Below are positions 37,577-47,800 of a stretch of DNA of 64,000 nt, one piece after another. Within the stretch, counting starts at the first letter, position 1. Each line of letters opens with the position of its first letter. The stretch comes from Seriola aureovittata (lineage: Eukaryota > Chordata > Actinopteri > Carangiformes > Carangidae): NCBI RefSeq assembly GCF_021018895.1, contig NC_079384.1, forward strand, positions 10,803,640-10,867,639. Reading direction: 5' to 3'. A program made the translations under genes and the position numbers. A model generated the notes under the pieces. The model searched no databases and was not told the DNA's origin. It saw only the letters and a program-made list of their open reading frames with translations.

Positions 37577-37582
37577 TTTATT
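37577..37582 (-). terminator. Poly(A) signal AATAAA, Ly6 gene 1
   Basis: AATAAA on the minus strand, 72 bp past the stop codon and within the text GTCATAATAAAGTTTAA. Gene 2 has a matching signal in similar text. Confidence 0.75.
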
Positions 37583-37653
37583 ATGACAATGCAGTACACA
37601 TTACATTACAGTAGATTATTCATTCATTGGAAGATGTGTAGCCTGACATTCAT

Positions 37654-37760
37654 TTATCTGTTGCACAGATCAGTCCTGCAACAACGGGAAGTTGTTGTGG
37701 GTGGATTATTCAGACGTTCACAGTCATCTGATTTATAGCAACCCTTGAAGTAGTTGACAA
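37654..37760 (-). CDS. Ly6 gene 1, exon 3
   Basis: 107 bp, encoding VNYFKGCYKSDDC to CCRTDLCNR and a TAA stop at 37654-37656. Confidence 0.9.
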
Positions 37761-38183
37761 CTGTGACAACATCGAAAAAGACAGAATGGATCATTAGATA
37801 TCTGCTGTACATTTTCAATGAAAGGACTCTGGTCCAGAAAAACAGTACACTGAGGGAAAGATCTATACTTACTGGATCCAGCTTGTATGATGACGCCGGC
37901 ACAGACCTGGTTTGAACCACTGCAGGTCTCCACAGAGCCTGAACAATGACGCAGGCCTCCACAGTAACACCTCAAGGCTTCACCTGGAAAAGGAAAAAAC
38001 CACATCATGTTCAACCATAGCATACAAATTAATTATAATTTACAGGTATATGAACAGTTGTAGACTCTTACCAAAACTTCGTTGGTGGTCGGATAGGATT
38101 AAATTAGGGTAAAAGAGATTGCAGGTTTACTCACTGTTGCTAACAACCAACACAACCAAAAGGGTGAGAATCACAGTCTTCAT
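37654..38183 (-). CDS. Secreted Ly6/uPAR-domain protein, gene 1 (3 exons)
   Basis: Exons 38135-38183, 37873-37983 and 37654-37760 join to 267 bp, 88 residues. Exon 1 encodes a signal peptide (MKTVILTLLVVLVVSN). Exons 2-3 encode one three-finger (Ly6/uPAR) domain with ten cysteines. It opens LRCYCGG and closes with the family hallmark CCRTDLCNR. Both introns are phase 1, the usual Ly6 pattern. The chain ends four residues after the DLC motif with no hydrophobic tail, so it should be secreted and not GPI-anchored. Fish genomes hold many such genes, often labelled uPAR-like; their ligands are mostly unknown and no function can be read here. It is a tandem duplicate of the gene at 40214-40748. 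Confidence 0.9.
37873..37983 (-). CDS. Ly6 gene 1, exon 2
   Basis: 111 bp, encoding EALRCYCGGLRHCSGSVETC onward to IIQAGS. It holds the first five cysteines and most of the next loop. Acceptor TTTTCCAG, donor A|GTAAGT. Confidence 0.9.
38135..38183 (-). CDS. Ly6 gene 1, exon 1 (signal peptide)
   Basis: ATG at 38181-38183, then 16 codons plus one base, donor A|GTGAGT. Length and phase match gene 2 exactly (49 bp). Confidence 0.88.
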
Positions 38184-38362
38184 GTTTTCACAGTGTCTCT
38201 GTATGAAAAAAAAATGTGAGAAGATCAAACTCTACATTAAAAAAAAGATTGTTGAGGGAACTCTCAAAATTCACATTTTCAAAGATCTGAAGATGTCATA
38301 CCTGATAAATTGTCGTACTTGAATGCGGATACTTCAAATATGTGCTGCAAGTTGGCAGGCTT

Positions 38363-38371
38363 CCTTTTTAT
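38363..38371 (-). promoter_or_regulatory. TATA-like box of Ly6 gene 1
   Basis: ATAAAAAGG on the minus strand, followed by AAGCC. Gene 2 has ATAAAAAGGACGCC at the matching place. A short 5' untranslated exon seems to follow, ending at ATCAG|GTATG near 38300, then spliced to the ATG exon. Confidence 0.6.
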
Positions 38372-38383
38372 TTGGTTTTGTTG

Positions 38384-40127
38384 TGCAATTGATGCAAATC
38401 CAGTATTTCATTAACTCTGTTCAAAACACACTTTGTACTCTACTATTATGTTGAATAAAAAACAAACTGTTGTGCAAAGTGGGACATTATCCCAATGGCT
38501 GTAGTTTATTTCAAAATTAGCCCTAGAAGCCTTACTGTCACCCTTTGTAATAAATATAACATTCCTTTGTCCCTACCCAATAAAGAGCCTGAATTAAGAT
38601 GTACTCTGTGTATATGACAACACATTATTGGAAAGGAAGTTGAAGCTCTTTCATCCATGCAGGTAAAACTTTACTTCTTGTCTCCACTTTCTCTTTCTAT
38701 AAAAGTACCACAAAAAGCTTAGAATGTAATTTTTCCAAGCTTAGATGTGGACAAGTTCCAAGTAAATAAACAACAAAGTATCAAAAACTCAGCTGGTGTT
38801 GGCCATTTAAACAATTAGTTAAAATATGCAGTTATTTTTAGGAAATTTTTAAAATAAAATTTGGCAACAATATCCCATTTCCTCTCCCCTTCCCTGTGCA
38901 GCACAGAGTCGTGGCAGCAGGGCCTGAAGCAATGTGATAAAGTGAAATTGTATTTGTTCATGAACTGTTTTATTGGACTCATTACATCATATCCATTCCT
39001 GAAACTTATTTTATTACACTTTCAATATCAGTTTTACAGTTCAACCATCTCTGGTCCTGTTGTTGGATTATGGACTTGCTGTATTTATATTCCTACTGCA
39101 GCATGTTTGAATGTAAAGACATAAACACACATAGACATCCACCCACTCTATTTTATCTGTCTTACTGTTTTTATTCTGAATATGTTGTATCAATTTGTTT
39201 AGTTGTTCTCACTTGAATTTTAGTCAGCCAGTTACATCTGCTGCATTATGTAACAGTGTTGTATCTGTATTGTCCCTTTTAAATACAATAAAATAAATAC
39301 TACCAGCTTTGCGTTTATGATATGTAATGCCATTTGGCTTTTTATTTTTTGGTGGAATTTTACAATATGTCTTCTGTTTTTATCTTGGCCTGGACGAACC
39401 ATATAGTTTGTGTTGGAGCCATATTAAGAGTTTTTAAATAGAAAAAATCAGACGGATGCAGCGTTTTAAGTTCGATTTTGAACTATGTTAATATGAGTAA
39501 TGAAGTAATGATATTGATTCAAGGGGCCTTAAGCAGATGAATGATATGAGTACCTGATACTCACCTGTGTAAGTGCTGATTATGTGACTTGAACCTGCTG
39601 TATAACTTCTGCTCTACATCAGTCTATAAGTAGGTCTTTGATTTGGTTGGCTGTCAACAGTTTTCAGACTGATAATAAATGTAATCATGTCATTTTCCTT
39701 CGTCCGATTTGAAAAATCAGTATATTATTTGATGATAATAATTTCAGATATTGAAAATATTATATCTCAGACAGTGTGTGTGTTGGTTACACCACCTAAC
39801 CTGGTTAAAATAACTTTGATTGATTAGCCACTACAGGCTGTGATGTGCACTTCTGTATGGTGGCCCCAGATGGAGCCTGAATGAACTGCTGAGTGGATGT
39901 GTATTAAACCCAGTCTGAAAAAAGTCACGTTGCCATGTCTGAGAATAAACTTTTGTCAGTTGTAGACAACATTGTTTACCCTGTAATAGCTCAATTTGAC
40001 TATTTGATTGATCCCACCGTTTATAAAGAGTTTTTGATAAAGACACATAAAAGAGAAACGAGAGAAAATGATAATAAAATAAAGAGGCATTAAAAGTGAA
40101 AAACAAATATATAAAACAATCTTAATC
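38384..40127. other. Spacer between the two Ly6 genes
   Basis: No exon was recognised. A plus-strand AATAAA with a preceding T-rich stretch near 39287 may be the 3' end of an old retroposed copy, but no coding text was found. Confidence 0.45.
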
Positions 40128-40133
40128 TTTATT
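40128..40133 (-). terminator. Poly(A) signal AATAAA, Ly6 gene 2
   Basis: AATAAA on the minus strand, 81 bp past the stop, in text (CTCATAATAAAGATTAA) similar to gene 1. Confidence 0.75.
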
Positions 40134-40213
40134 ATGAGAACACCAGAATGCACGATACACGAGAGCATTCATTAATCATAGGGTGTTTTCAAAGCCATAA
40201 AGATGGCATTCAT

Positions 40214-40338
40214 TCATTCATTCATTCGTTCATATCTGTTGCACAAATCCGTGTTGCAGCAAGAGCCAGTTGATAGACCAAGACGAGTCAAAAGCGGGCA
40301 GTTGGTTGATTTATAGCAACCATTCAAGCGATAGGTAA
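40214..40338 (-). CDS. Ly6 gene 2, exon 3 with extended end
   Basis: Encodes TYRLNGCYKSTNC to CCNTDLCNR, then YERMNE and a TGA stop at 40214-40216. The extension lies in an ATGA/TCAT repeat at 40208-40228. Confidence 0.88.
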
Positions 40339-40748
40339 CTGTGGAAACATAGAAAAAAGATAATGGATCATTAGAGAAAGTTTTGTTTTCCTGTTTTTAT
40401 TTGTATTCTTTATTATTGATGTTGGATGGCTGCTCACTATAGTGTGACCATTGCATTTTATTGCCACTGAAGCACTTACTGGATCCCGCGAAAATGAGGG
40501 CACGGGCACAGACATTATCTTCCCCTTGGCAGGTCTCCACAGGGCCTGAACACTCTCGAATGCCTCCACAGTGACATCTCAATGCTTCACCTGGAAACAG
40601 ATATAAAAAGAATATTGTTTTCCATCTTAAACAAACTAACTCTGCAATTTCAGTTAAATTTGGGTAAAATAGACTGTGCAGGTTTACAGGTTAACTCACT
40701 ATGGCTCACAACCAGCACTACAAAAAGAGCAACAATCACAGTCTTCAT
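40214..40748 (-). CDS. Secreted Ly6/uPAR-domain protein, gene 2 (3 exons)
   Basis: Exons 40700-40748, 40480-40590 and 40214-40338 join to 285 bp, 94 residues. It has the same layout as gene 1: signal peptide (MKTVIVALFVVLVVSH), then a ten-cysteine three-finger domain opening LRCHCGG and closing CCNTDLCNR. Exons 1 and 2 have the same lengths and phases as in gene 1. Between them the loops differ clearly (VCARALIFAGS against VCAGVIIQAGS, and the third finger), so the duplication is not recent or the loops evolve fast. The ancestral stop after CNR is lost and the frame runs six codons (YERMNE) into an ATGA repeat. No GPI-anchor signal is present. Function unknown; a secreted ligand or defence role is inference. 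Confidence 0.9.
40480..40590 (-). CDS. Ly6 gene 2, exon 2
   Basis: 111 bp, encoding EALRCHCGGIRECSGPVETC onward to LIFAGS. Acceptor TTTCCAG, donor A|GTAAGT. Confidence 0.9.
40700..40748 (-). CDS. Ly6 gene 2, exon 1 (signal peptide)
   Basis: ATG at 40746-40748, 49 bp, donor A|GTGAGT, as in gene 1. Confidence 0.88.
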
Positions 40749-40925
40749 GTTTTCACAATGTGATGTCTCTGTACACCAGACTCTGTATTAAAAAAAAGTG
40801 TTAGAAGATCAGACACCACATTTTCCTAAACAAATGTCAGCATTTTTTTTATCATCCACCCATTCAAAGACTTAAAGATATCTCACCTGATGAATTTTCG
40901 TATTGGAGCACTGATACCCTGGCGT

Positions 40926-40934
40926 CCTTTTTAT
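40926..40934 (-). promoter_or_regulatory. TATA-like box of Ly6 gene 2
   Basis: ATAAAAAGG on the minus strand, followed by ACGCC. A probable short 5' untranslated exon ends at ATCAG|GTGAG near 40887. The arrangement repeats that of gene 1. Confidence 0.6.
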
Positions 40935-41097
40935 CCAGTTGTGTTGCGTTATTGTTGCATAAGTGCTGCTTGTCCAGTTTATTATTAACTTGTCATCTGT
41001 GTCAGGAAAACACAATCTTACACCACTGACTTGTGGGAAATGCAGTGTGCTGTACAGCAAATTCTTAAACCAATAGTTACTGCTATCTATGACTAAT

Positions 41098-41130
41098 AAT
41101 AACAACAACAACAACAACAACAACAACAAC
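41098..41130. repeat. (CAA)n microsatellite
   Basis: About 11 CAA units. Confidence 0.9.
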
Positions 41131-42714
41131 TATGTTGTCACCAGATTTCCCCATAACAAATGAATGTGAATCATGAATGTGTCATAAAGCAGGACAACTC
41201 AAAACAGACAGGTTTTTACAAATGTTATTCAGTTCTATATAGTTTTATTATAAAGAGTGAGAGAGAATGGTAATTTCATGCAGGATAAATTTATTTGTTC
41301 ATTTTTTATGTGACCATCACCAGCCAGTGTTTGCCGTCCACCTGTGGCCAGAGCTTCTGACAGTGAGGATAACCCAAGGGTGCTGGCATCATGAGGGGAG
41401 AAACAATGTTGTGCAGATGTTTAAGTATCTGACAAGAATGGACATTCTCCACAAATTAATGAAAGATACTGTACATTTGCTTATGTAATCAGATTGAGAG
41501 TCAATAAAGATCAGCCTAAAAAAAAAAGAAAAAAAAAGGATAAACCAGCTTTCACCAAAAACTCATTTAATTCACAGCCACTAATGAGAGAAACAACAGC
41601 AGCAAATCCTCTTTTCTTTTACCGAAGGCGGCTGGTGACTTTCTGTGTTTTTTCTGTGCTCTCCGGACATTTTAATCAACTTACTGACAGTTTCGTCTCT
41701 ACAGTAAAGAAACATTGTTTGTTTGTTGTTTTTGTTCTTCTTTTTGGGATATACTTAACGTGTGTTAGTGGAAGCGTGGAATCATGAAAACAAACCCTAA
41801 AAACCAGATTTAACAGAAGCTAGAAACAATGATTGTACTCTTTAATTACAGTAATTCACCTAAACACTGCCCTTCTTAAATCCTCCCTTAAATACAATTA
41901 GAACCATATAAAAACATGGTTTGATTGTTGACAATTGAGCGTCAACACATTTTGACACTCCAGCTTTGTAGAATATACATTACTCACAAAATTAACAAGG
42001 ACGCAGTATTGATGTGTGGCCAACTTTTCCACCTTTGATTTTGAAACTGTTAAACACGTGACATTTTCCAGCATCTTGATAAGAGTTTAAATAGTTTAAT
42101 GTAAATTTAACTATTTAATTATTAATTTGTAATGAGCCTCTCTGTTTTGCTGTAAGGTCACAGTAAAATAAATGAAACTGAAATATTTTATGTGGTAATA
42201 TTTTATGCATCTATTTTTGCTGAAAAAGTGAATTCCACTCTTTATTCTGGCATTAAGCATATTTTTACTTAAAAACTACATATCTGACTGTCTCTTGTGA
42301 ATATATCAAGGTATATAAACTTGATTAAGTCCTATAACATAATTGAGTGCACAACTATGCGCAACAACACTTGGGAGTTTGGGCTAACAGTAAAGTGACT
42401 TTAAGGTTTTCTGAGGCTTCACCACAAATATCCAGACATCAGCATTTGTTTTTGACTGTAAATCACAACTGGCTCAAAGTTGCACTAAACTGCCGAAATT
42501 TACCAAATGTTCTTTATAAACCATTTGAGCTGAGTTTTATTCCAAGTGGCAATAAAAATTTAAGCAGTCATTCCAATAATGTTACTTATTGTGACATGTT
42601 TCTTTCTCAGAAATGCATGAACAGTGAGAAGTGTGACACCACAGTAAAAGAACACAGTCAGACATTTTCTGCATACTTTATTTTGTCGCTGAGGAGAATC
42701 ATTCAGAATATCAG

Positions 42715-42715
<1 letters not shown>

Positions 42716-42759
<44 letters not shown>
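42716..42759. repeat. (AATC)n microsatellite
   Basis: About ten AATC units. The 166-codon frame crossing it owes its Ser-Ile-Asn-Gln stretch to this repeat and is not a gene. Confidence 0.92.
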
Positions 42760-43774
42760 GAATAAAATTCCTGAATACTCTGAATATTTTATGAGTATAA
42801 TGAATTCATGTTTTTATCCCAGGAGGCATCAATATTTTGTAAATTAATAACAGTATTATATATTTCATGGGACACACTTTTCAACTAAATGTGCATATTT
42901 ATTTATGTTTAATTTATTAGCAGCTATGTCGTCTTTGAGAAAGAACTTTGCCACTTTTCAAATTTGTTTTCTTGAAGAGCAATTGAACCTATTTCACAGA
43001 ATTATATTTAATGCCTTGGTGAGGAAAAAATAAGAAATTTATTCGAATCTCCTGAAGGATCTTTAGGAGAGCATTAAATGGAGATGAACTGAAATCATAT
43101 AAATGTACTGTGTGCTGCTTTGTGGAGTCTGAATATCAGATATTCATAGTCCAGAAACTATGAATTTTCGCAAATAAAAAATGCTGAACTGAGAAAAGAA
43201 TTTAATTTAAAACAATAAACAATCTATGCTGTGTGATGCACATACTCTATTCTCTATATGCAAGATGAAGCATGTGTCATTTTTGTTCCTCTGTATAAAA
43301 CATCCAACCACTCTGACCTGTCTGCCATATAAATACAGTATCTGTGTGCACAATCAACAGGTTTTCATGTAGAATGCTTACACATTGAATTGGAAACCTT
43401 TTCCTTAGGAAAAAGAATAAACAACTTTACCATGCAAGAAGGTAACTGGTATAATCAACTGCAAATTGTTCTGAGGATATTGGAAAAAATATACAGTATA
43501 TACTAGAACCCACTGCTGTGGAACTTTTTTTTAAAGACACACTTCAGTAAAGCCAAGATAATGCACAAATGACATGCGTTTGCATAGAAATGGTGTAAAT
43601 TGCGTGGAGTTTGACAAATATGAGAGCCCAGGAATTAAAAGGGGGGAAATACAGCACACATTGACAATCTCCAGCAGAGTCTCTTTAAACACTGTAAGAA
43701 GTTGCATTTCAATAACTGCTGATTTTGTTTCCAGTTGCAGTGAAGTCAGTGACCCTGCCCCTGAAACATGTAGT

Positions 43775-44827
43775 TTAATCTGTGAGGTCTAGACACCAAG
43801 ACTGCTCTGTGCTCTGCGTCTGGACGCCGATGCTGGACCTTCGTGATGATGCGCTTTCACTGTCTCTGCTCTCCATAGAACCCCCCTTCCCCAGTAGGCA
43901 TTCCAGACTGGTGTGTTCTATGGCAGACGGGTCGCCCAGTGGTAGGTGGGGCTCAAGAGCATCCGATCGTTCTGACCCTGAATCCAGGGGGGATCCAAGA
44001 GGGTGGCTGGGCAATGTGTGCAGAGAGGCAGAGACATGTTGGACAGAGGGTTGTGAGTCCTCAATTTGGAAGATGGAGGTGTCTTGGATCAGATTATGAG
44101 ATGATGGGACACAAATGTCCTCATGTGAGGTCTGTGATAGGTTCAGATGGGATTCTGAGGGCAGGCAAAAATGTGGGTAAGAGCTCGGTGATGGGTCCAG
44201 GAGGCTGTGTGTGGACATACCTGTAGGGGCACTGGACAAAAGGCAAGAGTATTCATCACTATCACTGGGAGGCTGCAGGCACAACGTGGGCTGGGACTTG
44301 CTGATGGTAGTTGGGCTAGCACTGAGAGGTCTGTTGTCAGAGTCCTCATGCCAAGCATGAGTTGTAAGGCCTGGACTTCCACCATGGAAGCCTGGGCTGA
44401 TGCTGAGAAGAGATGGGCTCGTCCACAGATGTGTTTTCATGCTCTCAGAGCTATGACACGAGCCTAACCTGGGTGCAGAGTTTAGAGAAAGAGGTGGACA
44501 GGAGTTAGAAGGTGGACTAGAGGATTTAGGTCGGTGGTGGCTCTCTGTTTGAGTTTCAGCAGCTCTACTGTAGCTCCAGTGGTCAGTGGAAGGGACATTT
44601 TGGTGGCTGTGGCCTTCATGGCTCCCAGGATCGTTATGGAGGTGGTAGGTTGATGTTAGGTTGAATGGCATACCAGTGTTGGGGCCTGTGGGAGGGCTGG
44701 TCCCCATTTGGACACCGTATGGGTATGAGGGCTGGCAGTGATGCATGGATATGTGAGCCTGGAGGAGATGCATCATATGGTGTAGGCCCCTGGTGAGCTC
44801 AGATACTTCCTGGTTCAATGTGCCCAT
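43775..44827 (-). CDS. kcnh4: kcnh4 exon L: last exon, coiled coil and Ser/His/Pro-rich tail
   Basis: Encodes [20 protein letters not shown] (coiled coil), then about 330 low-complexity residues rich in Ser, Pro, His and Leu, ending CLDLTD with a TAA stop at 43775-43777. At 350 residues it is far longer than I expect for the mammalian equivalent, and only its start is clearly conserved. The Met at its start is internal. Confidence 0.92.
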   Translation of the reverse strand: MGTLNQEVSELTRGLHHMMHLLQAHISMHHCQPSYPYGVQMGTSPPTGPNTGMPFNLTSTYHLHNDPGSHEGHSHQNVPSTDHWSYSRAAETQTESHHRPKSSSPPSNSCPPLSLNSAPRLGSCHSSESMKTHLWTSPSLLSISPGFHGGSPGLTTHAWHEDSDNRPLSASPTTISKSQPTLCLQPPSDSDEYSCLLSSAPTGMSTHSLLDPSPSSYPHFCLPSESHLNLSQTSHEDICVPSSHNLIQDTSIFQIEDSQPSVQHVSASLHTLPSHPLGSPLDSGSERSDALEPHLPLGDPSAIEHTSLECLLGKGGSMESRDSESASSRRSSIGVQTQSTEQSWCLDLTD

Positions 44828-47800
44828 CTGCGTAGAGAGTACACACAAGTTTAGTCACGCCTACCTTGCATATTCTATTATCAGACTGAGCAAAAATGGT
44901 AAAGTTGACAGGATCTTTCCAATTACCCCTCCTTATAGTCCCCTCTATGACTCTAAGAAGTAGTTTCTTATGCAGCAGTGAAATCCAGAGGGACTCTGAC
45001 AGACTCAGGTAACTGACACAAATAGGGAACAACTATGAAAGTAGATGTAACTGGGAATAAGTTGGTGAACCATGACGGAAAAGGGGCCAGAAAAGGGCCA
45101 TAAGTAGAGCTGGGTTGTCATCAGAATTTCTTTTTTCTTCAGATTGTCGAGTCAGCACTCTCGGCTATCCTCTGCATTGCAGAAGTGCCCTACTGATGAA
45201 TTAATCTCGACTTCAGACAGCACCTACCTGGGCCCATCTGGATGCTCTTGCTGCACCTGCTTATGCTCTATTTACATTCAGATTAAGACTGCAGGGACAG
45301 GAACAAGGCAGAAACTCTCTACTCTACTTGATCTCACTGTATGTTTCCCCATGTAAATATACAACCACGGCTGATATTGAATGAGATGCCAGAAATTTAT
45401 CTATGAAAAAAGCTAATGAGTTTCTCCTTATTTTCTTGGTCTGCACTGAAGATGTCAGTGACTCGATTGCTTAACACTGAAACAGGATCTCATATTTTAT
45501 AGCCAAAATGAAATATAAGTCCACAGGTTGTATTTTCTCATAACAAATTTTTTCATGCTTTATGTATTTCACATTCAGCCTGTCAAAAATACTTAACAAA
45601 GAGAAGACAGAAGAGATGATGAGTGGGGATACTCAGCAGGGTTGATTTGGGTCTGGGAGGATTTCAAAGGCTAGATTATCTTTGGTCCAATCACTTTTAA
45701 TTTAAGTCAAAAGGCTTCTACTTTACCTTATGGTTGAGTTGACTGATGCCCTGTCTGACCTCCTCTGTCTCCACCAACAGAGTGGCATTTGCCTGCGTGG
45801 AGCCTGGAAAAATAAGGTGAAGGAAATAAAGTAGCTGACTAAATAGCACACAACTCAAGACAGATGTGACTCCAGAGGACGGCAACTTACATATGTAAGT
45901 ACAGTATGTATTCATAATGCACATTTGCATATGTGTACAGTATCTGTCAGGGGTAGACTCATTATACTAAAGTAAATTAGATGAGCTTAAACTAAATACT
46001 AACTAAACTAAACAGAACCTGATATTCTCCCTAGGAAGCTGGTGATCATCAGTAAAAGCTCAGGTCAGATGATCAGTACCCTGCTTTGACCTCAGTTGTC
46101 CTTTAACATGTTCTCTGACTCTTTGGGCACCTGGCTGTCATTTCATTCCTCTCATGTGCTCTCATATTTCCCCAGAAGGAGGCAGGGCAGCATTGTGGTG
46201 TCCACTGTTTGAACTCCTCCAGCCATCTGGCACCCGGGTGACCCTCGCAGCTGGAGGCGGTTTGGCTTACCTTGGGTGCTGCCTCCTGTACTGGCTTTAG
46301 GCCCGCTGTGCTCCACGTTGAAATGGAACGTGTGCCCATTGTCTTCAATGCCGTCTACAACCCTGTGGTGGGAGGGGGTGAAGAGGAGGGAAGCTGGAGT
46401 TAATGTAACAGTAGAGCTTTTTCAATTATCATTGGAGCCAGCAGACGACCCAGGAATGTGCCATGAGAGCTGCTGCTGGCAGAAGCCCATGTAGGTTTGA
46501 ACATGAGGAGAAGAGCCCAGTCTGGAGGGGCGGACACCTGAGCCCTCTGAACCAGCACTTACCCATATCTAGGACTTACTGGATGACTTAGGGATACATT
46601 ATGAATACAGATGGTTAGGGCAGGAGGATAAGGTACTCTGGTAATGAAATTCAGTGACATCTGTTGAAATATGCAATGCAAATACTCTGCGTTTATGCAG
46701 GTTTCTCTAGCATGACTTTAGGTGTCACTTACTGCAACACCTTTTTCAGATTATGTCAGACGTTCTAAGGTTAGCATAACTTGAGTAAGTATGTAGACAT
46801 ACTGTGCTCTACAAAATTCTGTGAGATACTGTCTGTGATAGGAAAAGGAATGAATTTAAAACAATACATGTTAAGGAAATGTAAAGGGAACAACTTCCTG
46901 TGTTTTGCCATAATTTGATTGTGACTACATGTCTATAAAATGAAATAGTGGTACAGATAATGAGTGGTCGAGTTTGAGTGAACACACAGAAGCTGCCACA
47001 GTGTGAAGAACTGATACTAAGAACAAAAATGAAAAGTGTAGGTAGATTGGTAACAATTTGTGAAGCTTATTATCTGTAATGGCTGTTTATAGTGTGTTTC
47101 TGAATGATTGCCGGGTGTCCTACTCCTTCATAGAATCAAGGTTTCCACACTAGACTAGACATTTTAGATAAGATTTACTAATAGCATGTTGCTTTTAGAT
47201 TTTATAGCACTGCATTATGTTATATAGGTGTTGTTTATTTTTCTGGTCAAGCAGTGTACATTATATTTTGCAATTCTTGCTACCCAAGTTAAAACAAATT
47301 TATGTAGTTTTGACTGTTAAGAGTTTTCTCTTTTCTGCTTGTGTTTTGGAAAATGAATTTAATGTTAGCTTTCACTACCTTGGACTCAGATCTGGGGGTC
47401 CAAAGCAGGTGACAGTTGGGATAAGCAGCTTTGAAGGCTTTTGCTCAGCTCCTGACTCTCCCTGGGCTGAAGTTGAGGCTGGGGCCAGGGTCGGGGCTGA
47501 TGTAGGGGTGCTGTGCTCTCGTTTGGTAGGTGGCTGAGGGGATGAGCTTTGCCCGTGGAAGCCTCGGCTGAGATTTGGGGAGCGGCAGCGTCGCAGGGCG
47601 TTGAACTGCCGCAATTCATCCCCCAGGAGGTTCCCCAGGGACGTACGGCGAACAGGGCTGCTGAAGCTGGGCAGCAGGAGATTGCGACGGGAGCGGGTAG
47701 CCGGAGAGAGGTGGAAGGAGTCATCTGGGTCATCACCCTTGGTTTCTACGATAGAGGGGAGCCTGGATTCCTGCAAAACAGGAAATATAACATGTAGCAT

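Larger units (their letters stand above)
40935..43774. other. Intergenic, second Ly6 gene to kcnh4, and kcnh4 3' untranslated region
   Basis: No exon was recognised. It includes a (CAA)n and an (AATC)n microsatellite. The kcnh4 3' untranslated region runs leftward from 43774; one candidate AATAAA on the minus strand is at 43038-43043. Confidence 0.45.
44828..47378. other. kcnh4 introns between exons L, K, J and I
   Basis: Three introns (44828-45726, 45804-46270 and 46363-47378). No other exon or strong repeat was seen. Confidence 0.6.

Noticed and set aside
38861..39300. Plus-strand frame followed by AATAAA as a gene
   Set aside because: The peptide resembles nothing, there is no upstream exon and the AATAAA sits in AT-rich text where it occurs by chance.
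37654..40748. Reading the Ly6 genes as GPI-anchored CD59-like or venom three-finger toxin genes
   Set aside because: Both chains end within a few residues of the DLC motif, so there is no GPI-anchor signal. Ten cysteines and fish gene-family context fit an endogenous Ly6/uPAR protein, and nothing indicates a venom role.
42347..42847. 166-codon plus-strand frame, the longest non-kcnh4 single frame of its area
   Set aside because: It crosses the (AATC)n repeat, has no family resemblance, no splice partners and an AT-driven composition. Chance is the better explanation.
43782..44467. Several plus-strand frames opposite the last kcnh4 exon
   Set aside because: They are antisense shadows of a long, GC-richer coding exon, with no start context or family similarity of their own.
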